Positions 17,565 to 28,700 of a DNA stretch of 64,000 nt are shown piece by piece (within the stretch, counting starts at the first letter, position 1; every line of letters starts with the position of its first letter). Location of the stretch: assembly GCA_947184155.2 (NCBI GenBank), contig CAMXCT020000393.1:62001-126000 (forward strand). The letters run 5' to 3'. The DNA is from Cladocopium goreaui. Taxonomy: Eukaryota; Sar; Dinophyceae; Suessiales; Symbiodiniaceae. Made by a program: the position numbers and the translations under genes. The notes beneath the pieces are model-generated. The model saw nothing but the letters and a program-made list of their open reading frames with translations, was not told the origin of the DNA and did no database searches.

Positions 17565-19646
17565 CTCATCCGCGAAAAGGGAAACACAGCTACATAATGA
17601 TTTTTTTTTGTGGGAACGGTTGGGATTTTCCCTTTGGGTGCATTTGCACTTTGGGGTCTATCTAACATGCAGAGATAAACACAAAAAAACACTTTATGTC
17701 GTTCAATGATCGAGGAAAGCCTTAATACATGACATGTGTTTGAAACAAGGGGCATAGATCTGCGCAACACCGAAATTGGTACACATGCAGCTGCCATTCT
17801 TAAAGTAGGAAGCCGACATGTAGGTCTTGCCGGGCTTCCCACCATCACCATGGTCGCCTTCATGTCGAACTAGGTCACTTTTGACCCTGATACCAACGGC
17901 AGGCCTCTTGTAGTACATGTCGTACCGGATAGCGGCACAATCCACAGGGGTCAAATCATGGGCTTTGCAACCAGACATCCTACAGTCCTTCAAGATACCT
18001 GCCATCACAAACTTGACAACTGGGCTGACAAGATCCTCGCCTGTGTCTGCCATAATCTTCTCCAGACTTAAATTGCCATATGGACCCAATGCCTGTTGCG
18101 ATGCCTGCTGAATTGCGTCGGAGCATGGGACAAACTCCTTGGGCTTCCTGCCTTTCTTTGCATCTCCCTCTGTTTTCCCTGCGTTTGCCTTTACAGTTTT
18201 TTTCCCCGGTGTGGATTTTGCTGCAGCTTTGGCTTTCGCCTTTGCTGATCGGCCCTTTGCTTTGGGCTTCGGGGACTGGCCAACAGGGGCGTCTTTGGCT
18301 ACCTTTGGTTTCTTGGTGACACTTGTGGCTCTTGCTGCTGCCAATGCTTGTTCTTCTGCAGGTTTGATGGTGTCCATCTTCTGTGGTGTGCTCGACGGGC
18401 TTTCTGAGAGATTGCGCTTGCTTTTGGCCCTGATCAGAGTGGCTCGTTTTGAGGACCGAGTTCTGGAACTCAAAAGTTTGGATCGTTTCTTGGTGATGCT
18501 GGTGTTGTCCTGTTTGGCACTGCTCTTGCCCTTCTTGCGGCCTTTGTGTTTGGCTGCCTTGCCTCCCTTCCCTTTACCTTTCCCTTTCCCTTTTCCTGTC
18601 CCTTTCTTGGCAAGTTTTTCTTCCTTGATTGCGGCCTTGACCTTGAACTGTTGGCGACGGGTCATGGGGGGATGGTCTGGCACTGTCATGTCGAAGTCAG
18701 CCTGGACAGGGTGCGGGCGCATAAATATAAATATATATATATATATACAGATGAATATACATAATTAAGTATATATATAGATGAACATACATATTTATAT
18801 ATATACATATATATATATATATATTTGGGAAAAAACTTATAGATGCGATTCCCTCTGAAAAAAAAACGGGTGGAATGTGTCGAGGAAAATGACTATATAG
18901 AGTTTCCTCCTTCCTAGCCTCATTCACTGCCTTACTCTTGGCCTCTTCCTGTGCCTTATCCTCTTTGAACAATGCCTCCTTCATAAAAGGTGTGTTGAGG
19001 AGTTCTTCCGCTGGGACATACTGCTGGGTCTCATCTGCGTCATTGCCAAGGGGGATCGAATCATTGACGTAGGTCGGTGCCTCACCTGGGGCATTCATGG
19101 TCATATACACGCCCAAACCATAAAATGAATGTGTATATGTTTATATAGGATTGAACCGACATGGTTACTTCCCCATTAAATATATGATATCTTGAACCCT
19201 CGCCCATGCTTTGGAACGGCCAAGGTGCCTTCAACCTTGCTCGTTGCTGACTGCCCGGAAACCTGGTTCAGGATGTCCTCCAGTGCGTTGGGGTCCAGCC
19301 TTGGAAGCGGGGGATGATGGGCGTTGTAGACTGATTTGGGCTTCTTGATTGAACTTTGGCTGCATGAGATAATGAAAAGAAACAAATCGTTATAATGAGA
19401 GACGGGTATATCATTCGACCTTTATATCTCATCTCTAAATATATTATATATAAACATATAGATGCGTATGTTTTTTTGTTTAAATATATATATATAAAGA
19501 CAATATAGTCAAGAAACAAAGAAAGTTCGGCGACCAGATCTTCAACTCCATGGGCAATTTCTTTGTCTTTGTTCAAAGACGAAAGTCCCTCATCTTCTGA
19601 GCCTGAAGGAACTTCCACCACACCATGATCTTCCTGCAGGGGCCCT
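17382..19646 (-). CDS. Gene C: Lys-rich nuclear-type protein with conserved C-terminal domain
   Basis: Exons about 19646-19535, 19359-19236, 19085-18900, 18701-17721 and 17564-17382 (TAA). The N-terminal pieces are acidic and polar (EDHGVVEVPSGSEDEG; LDPNALEDILNQVSG; YVPAEELLNTPFMKEALF). The large fourth exon starts with a GKGKGKGKGKGG run and long Lys/Ala/Pro-rich stretches (KAKGRSAKAKAKAAAK). This is followed by a folded segment containing RYDMYYKRPAVGIRVK and several Cys (CRMSGC, GSCMC, CFKHMSC). The RYDMYYKR-type C-terminal domain is one I know from other dinoflagellate proteins, with no function assigned. The basic region suggests a nuclear DNA- or RNA-binding role. A GC donor at 17720 joins SCIK in phase to VGHFLATWDGSAF in the last exon; without that splice the protein would stop at 17703. 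Confidence 0.6.
17703..18701 (-). CDS. Gene C main exon
   Basis: Starts after TGTCCAG with ADFDMTVPDHPPMTRRQQF. The first two thirds are Lys/Ala/Gly low complexity; the last third is the Cys-containing conserved domain. The frame remains open to TGA at 17705-17703. Confidence 0.75.
   Translation of the reverse strand, partial: ADFDMTVPDHPPMTRRQQFKVKAAIKEEKLAKKGTGKGKGKGKGKGGKAAKHKGRKKGKSSAKQDNTSITKKRSKLLSSRTRSSKRATLIRAKSKRNLSESPSSTPQKMDTIKPAEEQALAAARATSVTKKPKVAKDAPVGQSPKPKAKGRSAKAKAKAAAKSTPGKKTVKANAGKTEGDAKKGRKPKEFVPCSDAIQQASQQALGPYGNLSLEKIMADTGEDLVSPVVKFVMAGILKDCRMSGCKAHDLTPVDCAAIRYDMYYKRPAVGIRVKSDLVRHEGDHGDGGKPGKTYMSASYFKNGSCMCTNFGVAQIYAPCFKHMSCIKAFLDH
18900..19085 (-). CDS. Gene C exon 3
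   Basis: Acceptor GCCCCAG opens GEAPTYVNDSIPLGNDADET, then VPAEELLNTPFMKEALFKED and a charged helix. The 3' edge is approximate. Confidence 0.55.
19236..19359 (-). CDS. Gene C exon 2
   Basis: Acceptor CATGCAG; frame IKKPKSVYNAHHPPLPRLDP, then ALEDILNQVSGQSATSK; donor AAG/GTTGAA. Confidence 0.55.
19535..19646 (-). CDS. Gene C exon 1 candidate
   Basis: Acidic frame PLQEDHGVVEVPSGSEDEGL, then KEIAHGVEDL; donor GTCGCC. The start codon is not identified. Confidence 0.45.
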
Positions 19647-19873
19647 ACGTTACAAATGACACATGATATTTCTTTTGGCATGCAGGGTAAAGATTGGAAT
19701 TGCAATTTGTCATCTACATTACATGCAAGTCATCTAACACCATATATCTATACCACACTGACCGTTCGTGATGTTCCAATGTTCATGGTTAGCCCTGGGA
19801 ACACAATTGGATGTTGTATATAACAAGGATTATACTGTTGATAATTAAGATAAACTTGTTTGATCAGGACTGT

Positions 19874-20128
19874 TCAGTCCATGTCCTCCTTGGGCGAATA
19901 CGGTTGCCACCATTGTTCCTCTGGGATACTTGCCAAATAGTCGAGGGTATCTAGGATGTTCTGATCAATATCCCCGGTTTCTGGGAGTGGAAGCTCTGGT
20001 TCTCCGGCTGGTTCAACTGCTGGCCCACCAAGAACGGGCTCAGATGACACTCTTCTAAGACCTCCGCCCGGTGCCAAAGTTTCAGAAGGGGCTGCTGATG
20101 TAGTCGTCGAAGCTGCGGGTGACGACTC
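19874..20128 (-). CDS. Gene A terminal exon
   Basis: Acceptor TTTTCAG, then ESSPAASTTTSAAPSETLAP, then an acidic Trp-containing end, TGA at 19876-19874. Confidence 0.6.
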   Translation of the reverse strand, partial: ESSPAASTTTSAAPSETLAPGGGLRRVSSEPVLGGPAVEPAGEPELPLPETGDIDQNILDTLDYLASIPEEQWWQPYSPKEDMD

Positions 20129-21371
20129 CTGAAAATGAGCGTTTTGATAGATGGGGGTGTGGGGAAAGAAAGACTAACCTTTCCAACTATACAACACATA
20201 TGAGGGAATATATATATATATACATGGATTGATAACCAACATTTCTCAAGTATATAAGGTTAAGTAACTCTCTTTTTTTATTTCTCCGCATTTGGCTTCC
20301 CATCCCATCACCAGGATGGTCTGTCCTGTGACTCCAAAGATCTGGCTGACCTAGAGCGCTGGAAATCCTGCACGGGTGAAAGCGACAATGGAGCAAATGC
20401 ATATATGTTCCTATTGCAGGGGAAACTTGTGGATGGCAAGTATTCAAAATATATACAGGGATGCATTATCAAAAGCCATATATATATATATGTATAGACA
20501 CATTTTTATATATATATATATATAGATAGATGTTTTTTGGAATTCTAAAAAATGTATAGATGATTTATGCGTATATACCCGAAGTATGTCAAATATATGG
20601 CATGTGCCATGCAGGCACATGAAGAGTCCTCGTCCTTGTAGCCAAGGTCATACATCAAGCTGCGCAAGACTGCATCCTTCAGGGATCACAGGAGTGGTGG
20701 CGGGAACATGCAGTTGCACCATGGGTGGTTCCTGTTCTGCACCTCCCAAAAATGTATAAAACGAATACCCTCTGGTAAACTAACATAGCTATGGAAAATC
20801 ATCATTTTTAATATGGGTAAATACACTATAAATGGCCATTTTCAATAGCTATGTTAGTTTACCAGAGGGTAAGTATTTCAAGCAAACATGGATAAAACAT
20901 GTTTCTTTCACCCTTGGCTCCTTGGGGGGTCCATCTCTGTACCTTTGGGCCTTTGCATAAGTGCACATGCGCCTAACAGCCCATGAGTCTTGGTAAACCC
21001 GGTCTTGGTGCTTTGTGAAAGTGACCTTGCAACGCTGGTAAAGATCACGAACCTGATCCATGATGCGGTCAATGCATGGAATGTCCCGTTCATGTTGGGC
21101 CATTCTCTTGAAGACCGCGCTAAGAACGCAAGCGTTCGCTCTGATGTTCTCGACGGTATGGTCAACAAAATCATTCGTCGCACTCATGAGCGTGGGGTTC
21201 CATGCTTTCATCAAATGATCCCCAGCCCTCATTCGATCACGAACCTCTGGGGTGTTGTCCCACTCAGCTGCCAGATTATCCAAGGGGTATCCTGAAGCCT
21301 GTGGTTTGGGGCAATTTGACGAATCATAGCTGACACCACTGCTGGAGCTTCTAGACCGCACCATTTGCAGG
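19874..21371 (-). CDS. Gene A: unrecognised multi-exon protein
   Basis: Candidate exons: about 21371-20912, 20736-20654, 20370-20325 and 20128-19874 (TGA). The first is long and convincingly coding: NLAAEWDNTPEVRDRMRAGD, helices around AHERDIPCIDRIMDQVRDLY, then a basic end (KEPR) at a GTGAAAG donor. An internal ATG lies at 21364 (MVRSRSSSSGVSYDSS). The second reads EPPMVQLHVPATTPVIPEGC. The last is Ser/Ala/Pro-rich then acidic (LPETGDIDQNILDTLDYLAS) and stops after YSPKEDMD. No domain is recognised. Neighbouring genes of the block share strand, intron style and TA tracts. Confidence 0.5.
20766..20871. mobile_element. Inverted-repeat element, TACCCTCTGGTAA family
   Basis: Terminal inverted repeats of about 30 bp (TACCCTCTGGTAAACTAACA and its complement) face each other within 106 bp, starting and ending with TA. 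This suggests a TA target as in Tc1/mariner-type MITEs. It sits in an intron of gene A. Confidence 0.85.
20912..21371 (-). CDS. Gene A first long exon
   Basis: About 150 codons, helical and charged, after acceptor GTTACAG or from ATG at 21364. Ends CCAAGG/GTGAAAG. Confidence 0.6.
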
Positions 21372-21899
21372 GTTGCCTGTAACCCCACACGAAAGCTTGA
21401 CTGGCAGCAGCTGCGGCGCAGGATGTGTGGTGCATGATGATGCTCTGAGGGGCTACCGGTGCTAGACTGCAAGTGGGTGCTCTGTTGGGTTTCTATATAT
21501 AAGGTTTTCATGTTGAAATTTCTTGGTTCAGAAACTTATGTATATATACGAATCAGATCTGGCACCCACACTGGGGAATATCTTTATTTGCATCATTTTG
21601 CCTCACCATGGGGTTTGATCACTTTTTCTGTCACCAGAAATCGAAAATGGATAAACAATTTTGGGATGAGAAAAACACGGGCCCACAATGGCCCCCAAAA
21701 CTCACAAAGATCTATATATACAATATAGTTGATTATTAGTTGATTTGCGTTGGCCGTCAAATTCCCTACAGACCAGACCCATGACGGCCATGCCTCCCAG
21801 TGAAACTTTGCTGACACACCACGCATGGCTTCCCATGGCTCACCAAGATAATCCAATTTTATAGAATTGGACTTCGCTGGATCTCTTTGCTGGGTTAAC

Positions 21900-23190
21900 A
21901 TATGTAGTCTAGATTATATCCACTTCACCAACTAATTACGCTTATTTAGCTGCAAAATTTGTGTTTTGGATAACACCCCATCAGCATCCAATGTAGATCA
22001 TCTTCAAGGCGTGCATGTCATGCTGGATGATGCGGAGTTGGGAAAAAGGGTGGTTGTCCTGGTGCCAGGAATCTGGGCGAACGGCCTCGAACGGGTAAAA
22101 ACACTGTCAATGGAAATTTCCACTGTGGATGCCAGATTTGCTCAAATTTCTGAACTCAGAAGAAATTTAAACAAATCGACCTTAGCAGGTACACATTGCC
22201 ATTGCCAAATCTGTGACCAAGATGCAAAAACAACGGTTTTTCGGCACCCGCTTGGCGAAAGGTCAGCGGACGGCGAAAGCTCCGAAGGCTCCGAAGGCTC
22301 TGTGGGGGCTCTGTGGGATTGGATCAGATTGGGAGAAGCCAAGAGTCCGAAAGATTTCGAAAAACCGCTGGCTGGTTTCATATATACATATATATATATG
22401 AATAATATATATATATACATTTGTTTTATATGTTTTATATGTGTTATTCAATCATATAGTTGGGATGACCCCAATGCCCAAAATTTAGAGGTTGAGAGCA
22501 CCCAGGTTTGGATGTTTATTGCAGTTGTTTATGGATCTGCATGGTTCCTGATATTTAAGTTTGTTTATGTATGGATGTTTATGGATGTTTATGGATGTTT
22601 ATGGATGTTTATGGATGTTTATGATTGTTTGTGGATGTTTGTGGATGTTTATGGGTATGAAGGGTCATTTCTACTCTGTGACGACAAATTCAAACCTACG
22701 TAATCCTTCCAAAAGAACGGATGATTTGCAGGGGAAGTCAGGTTGTTGGCAAGTTGTGCAGAGTCAAACTCTCGAGCTCGGTTGGTTGGTTGGTTGTCTC
22801 GAATATCAGCTGTGCCAACAGCATTATGATGACAATTCAATGACCCTAAAAATGGTGATTTTCCATAGCTATCTGAAAATTCATGTGTTACCCCGAACAT
22901 GATCTACATTTCCGGAGGAATGTCCATATCTACGCTGGCTTAATGGAGGGAAGATGATTGACTCAGAATAGATAATCATAAGATTTCATAAGAGTTTAGA
23001 TCAACTATTCGCAATGGCAATACATATATTTCTGGGTAAATTACGGCAACCGCACCGCGACTTCACTGGAATTGTATGGAATTGGGGTAAGTAAGAGCAA
23101 ATAATCCCAAAATAGCCAAACATGTCATGTCGACGTGAATTAAAATAAACTATGTGTCCAGATATTTGGTAATAGTTGAAACACCATGCA
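21900..23190. other. Boundary stretch without a clear gene
   Basis: A long open frame on the plus strand (21966-22703) translates partly through repeats and TA tracts and is not convincing. Positions 22562-22650 hold a tandem array of the 10-bp unit TGGATGTTTA (about 8 copies). The region marks the change from minus-strand to plus-strand genes. Confidence 0.5.
22562..22652. repeat. Decamer minisatellite TGGATGTTTA
   Basis: About eight tandem 10-bp copies; the last ones vary to TGATTGTTTG and TGGATGTTTG. Confidence 0.95.
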
Positions 23191-23199
23191 ACAGTTTAC

Positions 23200-25380
23200 T
23201 CGAGACGGCACAATTGCTCGTCACCTTGGCTCACAGGCTCCCAGGACCAGCTTGAGGAGGAGGAGGAGGCACCGGTGGTGCATTTGGGAACTTTGTTAGT
23301 TTTTATATAATACCTTTGAACAAAATAAACCATCCCCCAAAGCACCATTTTTATAGGTGGTATGTTTACCATTCCCAAATGCGTGGTTTGTGGCATTGTT
23401 TTACCCACATACTGATTCATTGATGTTAGATGTAAATGTATATGATGTATTTTGATTATGAATCAACACCATTTTTGTTCGGGTACTTCAACTGATAAGA
23501 ATGAGTTGTTGTATTTTCTATCCCAACATGTTTTCGCTGTCAGCCAATATGATGTTCCAGGAGATGGGGAAAAGAATTCAAGACACAATGATAGTGGAGA
23601 AAAACATCATGTGGGGATGGATGGGGATGGTAATGTTAACTTACAGTAATCTTTGTGTTTTTCTTTCCTGCGAAACTCTTTAGAACTGTGTCCGAGAATT
23701 GAGCACGGTTTTTCCAAAATCATCCGCAAAATACAGTCCGGTTAGTGATTTCATAGTTTTTTTTTCCAATGTTCAACATGTTCAGCCCTATTTGAGATGA
23801 TGAATCCCCATGAGCATATGATTTTCAGGGCTTGGAAGCACCAGCTGAGTTCTGCCCAGGAAGAGGAGCAGAAGGCGTGGTTGCGATGATATCCTTGGGA
23901 TACCCGGGCTTTCTTTAGCTGGTAAACTAACAATTTATATCAATTTATGACATGGAATATCACCATTTTCATAGGTATATAAATCCAAATAAATCAACAT
24001 AGATCAACTATAAATGGCCATAAATGGCCTACCTTCCATGGCTATTGTTCAATTACTGGATGGATTAGTTGAGAAAAGAATGGTATCTACTGTGAGATGC
24101 CACGTCTAGAGGGATGGCTCTGGCATGATGCCTAATTATGTTGTGACCTAACCGGCCTACCCAAAAGCGATCAATGATGCTTAGGATTGGAAAACGAGGT
24201 CAGCAATCAAAACGAACGAGATCGCATGGAAAACGAGGTAGGGTCCACCCCGGTTTTTGGAACCTCCACCAAGCTCCGTCGCCATCACTATCATCAGAAA
24301 TACAGTAAATGGTTGGCCATTGACTTTAATGTTACTATGGAAATCGGACCATGAAAATGTTGGAAATCCTGATTAATCGGATTAATCACGAATCTGGGTA
24401 GCTGCAGCCTCACAACCATCTCATAGATGATTGGAAGGGGAATCATCTTACAGGTTCAAGAAAATTTAGGGCCTTGATCTAATCTTTTTTTTTCGTGGGG
24501 CAGGCCGAGAAGATTCAAACAATGCAGGGGTAGCTCAGGGGCAACCCTTGGCAAGACCCCAGAGTAGCCATGGCGTAAACGCTGTCTGAAATAAATCAAC
24601 AAAACCTGGAGTTGAATTCATTGAAGAAAAGATATGTATGGAATTGTATGGAGATGCAAGCAATCAGAGTGAGTATATATGTTGATGAGCGGTTGTTTTC
24701 GTTCAGGCTGTTGATGGCATGTGCTTCAAGCATGCTTAACTGTTTCCAGGAGTATCAGCAACTAGAAAGTAGTGGTATGAAATTGGTGGAATTTGGTGGT
24801 CAAGACCTTTCTTTCATGGGTTGTAACTGTTTTATCCCAACACCGGTCATTAAGCTGTTATATGCTATTTCCACTTGAACGAGTCATCGGCTGTGGCTGA
24901 AAAAGGCAAGGTTTTCCCATTACAACTGGTCTATCACAAGCCCACTTTCTAACCTCGTTACTTTTTATGTTTAACCTCCAAGTATACCCACCGGGTCCCA
25001 CCCGAACACGGCGAAGGCTCACCATTTGTTTTAGAGTAATTGTTGATAGGATTTGATAGGTAAATCATCCAGCTACTGTCAATGGGGCAATAGTAGAGAC
25101 CATCGCTAGTGTTGTTTTCCCGAGGGTGCCTTCATAGAATTGGATGATGGGAAAATTTACAGGAAACCCCTATATTTCATGGTAAAAACCATGGTTTCCG
25201 GTTAAGATTTCCCCTTAAACCAATCCATTGATACCTGCAACGGGGAGAGAAATCTCCAGCATCGTCCTCCATCGGCTTAGGTCCATTCCAACTCGCGGGA
25301 AGGATATGAACTACGATGGCCTTCACCCTAGCTTCCGAACAAGCAATGAGCAGGTCGCCGTTGTTTAAATGTTTATATAA
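23200..25380 (+). other. Weak plus-strand exon candidates upstream of the dynein exons
   Basis: Short GC-richer pieces on the plus strand could be exons: 23250-23276 (after CTCCCAG, DQLEEEEEAP), 23830-23878 (after TTTTCAG, AWKHQLSSAQEEEQKAW), and 25268-25351 (IVLHRLRSIPTRGKDMNYDG, ending CAG/GTCGCC). The second resembles the Trp- and Glu-rich linker before dynein AAA6. At 25230-25370 the minus strand is also open (NGDLLIACSEARVKAIVVHI) with a donor CAG/GTATCA, so strand there is uncertain. Confidence 0.3.
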
Positions 25381-25564
25381 TGGTGATTCAACCATGCATG
25401 GTTTGTAGGGAGCTAGTTATCAAACAAATAGGAGTATCCTTTATAAATGATGGTTGGTTGCCGATAAATAAATTGTTGTTTCTAATGGGATGAGTTCTTC
25501 AAACGTTGCAAAGGAGAATTCCCCCATAAATGGAAGTTTAATGGGAAAATCATCATTGATTCCC

Positions 25565-25630
25565 CCAAGAATACCGTGGTTTAATGGAGGTTTAATGAGA
25601 ATTGTCCATTGCCACGGTATTCTTGGGCCC
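25565..25630. repeat. Short inverted repeat
   Basis: CAAGAATACCGTGG near 25567-25580 is complementary to CCACGGTATTCTTG near 25612-25625. It is a compact hairpin in intronic sequence. Confidence 0.85.
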
Positions 25631-25667
25631 AAAACAAAAAAGTTGCTGCTGGGGGACACAAATTCAG

Positions 25668-25741
25668 GTGCAGTTTGTAAGTCCACCATCCAGCGGACCT
25701 CACCAGGTCTCACATGCTTCGAGCAACTCATGCTGTTGAAG
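25668..25741 (+). CDS. Dynein heavy chain exon (AAA6 entry)
   Basis: Acceptor AATTCAG, frame [19 protein letters not shown], donor AAG/GTGCAG in phase 0. Corresponds to the dynein pattern LTPFQKLLLIR. Confidence 0.7.
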
Positions 25742-28700
25742 GTGCAGGGTGAAGGAACTGAATGCAGGTTTTAGCAAGAAAAAATGGAGTCGAGTTCCAT
25801 CGTTGATCATCAACAACCGCGGGGATTTTAAAACAAAATCAGGGGGTTGACCCTGCACACAGGGGAAAACTGCTTGGTGGAGGGTACGATCTAATGGTTT
25901 ATTTTGTTTATTGTTTACCACCACTATAGCCTACTAGAGTACATACTACCCTGCTTGAAGATACATACTGTAAATATAGACTAGATATATAATATCTTTG
26001 CTGAGCATACAAGATTAGCCATGACTGGAAGGGTTGTGAAATCTTGAAGTTTTTGTTGGCTTGCAGGCCTAATTAGGTTTGACACTGAGAACCTACATGT
26101 TTCTCATGTCCTGGAATTGAGAGTTCACCAAATGTTAGACATCCCTGGATCATATCAGCCTGGCATGAATCCCAATTCAGGAATATTGAGACCCCACCAT
26201 GGTGATTTGGAACAAGCAGTACCTCAGGTGATCTTCCAGAAAATCACTCATGTGACACGTGTAGATGATCTACTTACACCTTAAGCATCTGGGTTTGCCC
26301 TTCCCAGCTTTGTTTGCCGTCAATCATCATTGACCGTTAGTAAGCATCATCAAACCTTTGTTATGTCATTCCCAGCATTGCCTACTCTCAAACATTTCCC
26401 AGGAGTTGGTAAAAGTCCCATTTTGAGGATTTTGAACATCACATTTGTAATAATTTGTAATACTGTATCTGTTGGAGATTATATGCCCAACACTTGGGTG
26501 CTGTGCAAAGTCCCTTGTTCCCATGGCCATATAACAGATCCACCATCCGGTTGTGTCATCCCAGTGATGGTCGTTAACTTAGCACAAAGTGAGGCAGCAA
26601 AATCCATGGTTCAGTGGTTAAATCCTTATGTTTCACTTAAACCACCTTCTTTTTTTACGGTGATACTCTTATACTAATGGTTTTCCCATATATTTCCCAC
26701 ATCTATATATTAGTATATATATATACATATATATAATTCAATCAATCATATCAATATATACGGGGAACATGGTTTCACTATTGTTGCACCATTCAATTGT
26801 CTTTTTCCCAAAGTGTTTTCACCTATGTTTTTCATGGTGTTTCACTGGTGAAGCTTCAGCTGTTGGACCTTCCCACCTGCAGGTCCTTCAACCTGAGAGT
26901 GTGATTCACGCCATCCATGGATTTGTGGCCGAGGATTGATCTGCATGGGATGAATTGATGTTAGAGATTTAAACAAAAACAAGAAACTAGACCCTCCAAG
27001 TAACAAGAAAATAAGATGTTAATATGACTCAAATTACTCATATAATCTCATATATACGTGTTTAAATACTACTTGTGCACCATCGTTTACCATTTTTCTG
27101 GATTCTTGGAGGGTCTCGGTACTGTCTTGCTTAAAGCCTTAAATTGCAATAACTCAGATATGAACAGGTTGGATGCTGCTGGACAGCTTTAACTTGCCAG
27201 GGTATATGGTTGTATTGCCATGCCACGTGGAACTTATGTTCAAAGCCTGTACCTGTAGTATTTTACCCCGAAACGCCATCAGAAAACTGCATAATCAAAA
27301 AGAACTTCAAACGACCAACCACAAGTGATCCTGGAGCAGCCACCTGGGGAACCATTAAATAACAGTTCTCTCCTTGGGTTATCCCACGTACTCCATACCA
27401 TATGTCGTCAGTCGAAGGGGAGATCCCAGTAGCAGACAATCCTTCGGTCAGTGTCCCAGAATTTGTCGGGCTGTTCTCAGGCGCCAGAGAGATCAGAGAT
27501 ATCAGAAAGGAGAATAAAATATGATATGGGGATGGGTGAAAATCTAATCAAAACCCAAAAAAATCAGGCTATCATCCCGATGCCAAGGGTCCTCCCCTGC
27601 GTCGCTTGGAAGTGGAGATGGTGCATTATAAAACCCATAGCCCATGGCTCAAAACCAATGGTTTGGATAGGAACACATAAAAACCCATGGCTAAAAACCG
27701 ATGGTGGTTCTTGGTTGTTCCCAAGTTTTGGACATACCTGGGTCAATCGATTGGTGCAAACAGATCGCTGAGTTGGCTTACAGCTACAACAAAGATTCCT
27801 GGTGGGCATATCTACAGTTGAAGGGCTCTATACCCGGGTCTATACCCTCCGGTGTCATCAAACATGGCAAGCTGGGAACTGGGAACTCATTGCAGGTTCA
27901 TAGCTGGGAACATCATCAAACTAAATAATGAAGTTTCTATTGCTAAGTGTTTGATTACCACAGGGTAAAGCAACTTACAGCTGGGGTGCCTCACTTTCCC
28001 TGGACCGCAGGTTTTGGATACATCCCTACTTGAAATCCAACCGCAACCCATTTTGAAGGCCGGGGGGAAACCTGGATGAAGCGAAAACGTCGCTTGCTAA
28101 GCTGCACGTTTGCAGCTTGAATCTGTGTGTGTGTGCGTGTTGTTTCTGCTGATTTGATTAAGTTGCCTTCTATAAGAATCAAACACCACGCCCAATTTTT
28201 AGCAAGAAAATGGTATCATTGACCAGATTAAGGGGATGGACTAACAATCTTGAGATCATAATCTTGAAGTAGGCAGGGAGTAGTCCACACATCGGACTAA
28301 TATGCATCCGATGGAATTGAACCTGGAGTTGCGTTTTCAACTTAGGGGTGCTCGTTTGAAGGGAATGTTACTCGGCAATCACCGCAGTGTTAAAGAACAT
28401 GTGGATCAACATCAGATTGGTCAAAATTTAAGCTATTATCAGTTTTGGATCATTTTGGAAGGTTGGGAAGTTGAGAAGCTTGAGCCATCTCCATCTAGTA
28501 TCATCTAGTCCTTTTAGGGTGCCATGTGGGTGGGTGTTTAATTTATAGGGGCACGGGACTATTCCCATGACATCCCCTTGACCATGGTCATTCTCCTGTA
28601 ATCAGACGCGGCATAGGAAATCCACCAGTTAATGAGCATTTACATAGGAACAACATAAGTACCCCAAGGTAAACTTTCATGGATATGGTAAATCCACCAG

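Noticed and set aside
18139-18768. 209-residue plus-strand frame, Phe/Leu-rich
   Set aside because: It is the antisense shadow of the Lys-rich exon of gene C.
21966-22703. 245-residue plus-strand frame
   Set aside because: It reads through a TA tract and the TGGATGTTTA minisatellite; the first part might be coding, but I see no acceptor, donor or family match.
24530-24570. Possible tRNA (GGGTAGCTCAGGGGCAACCC)
   Set aside because: The start resembles a D-arm, but no acceptor stem, anticodon arm or T-arm with GTTCRA could be paired.
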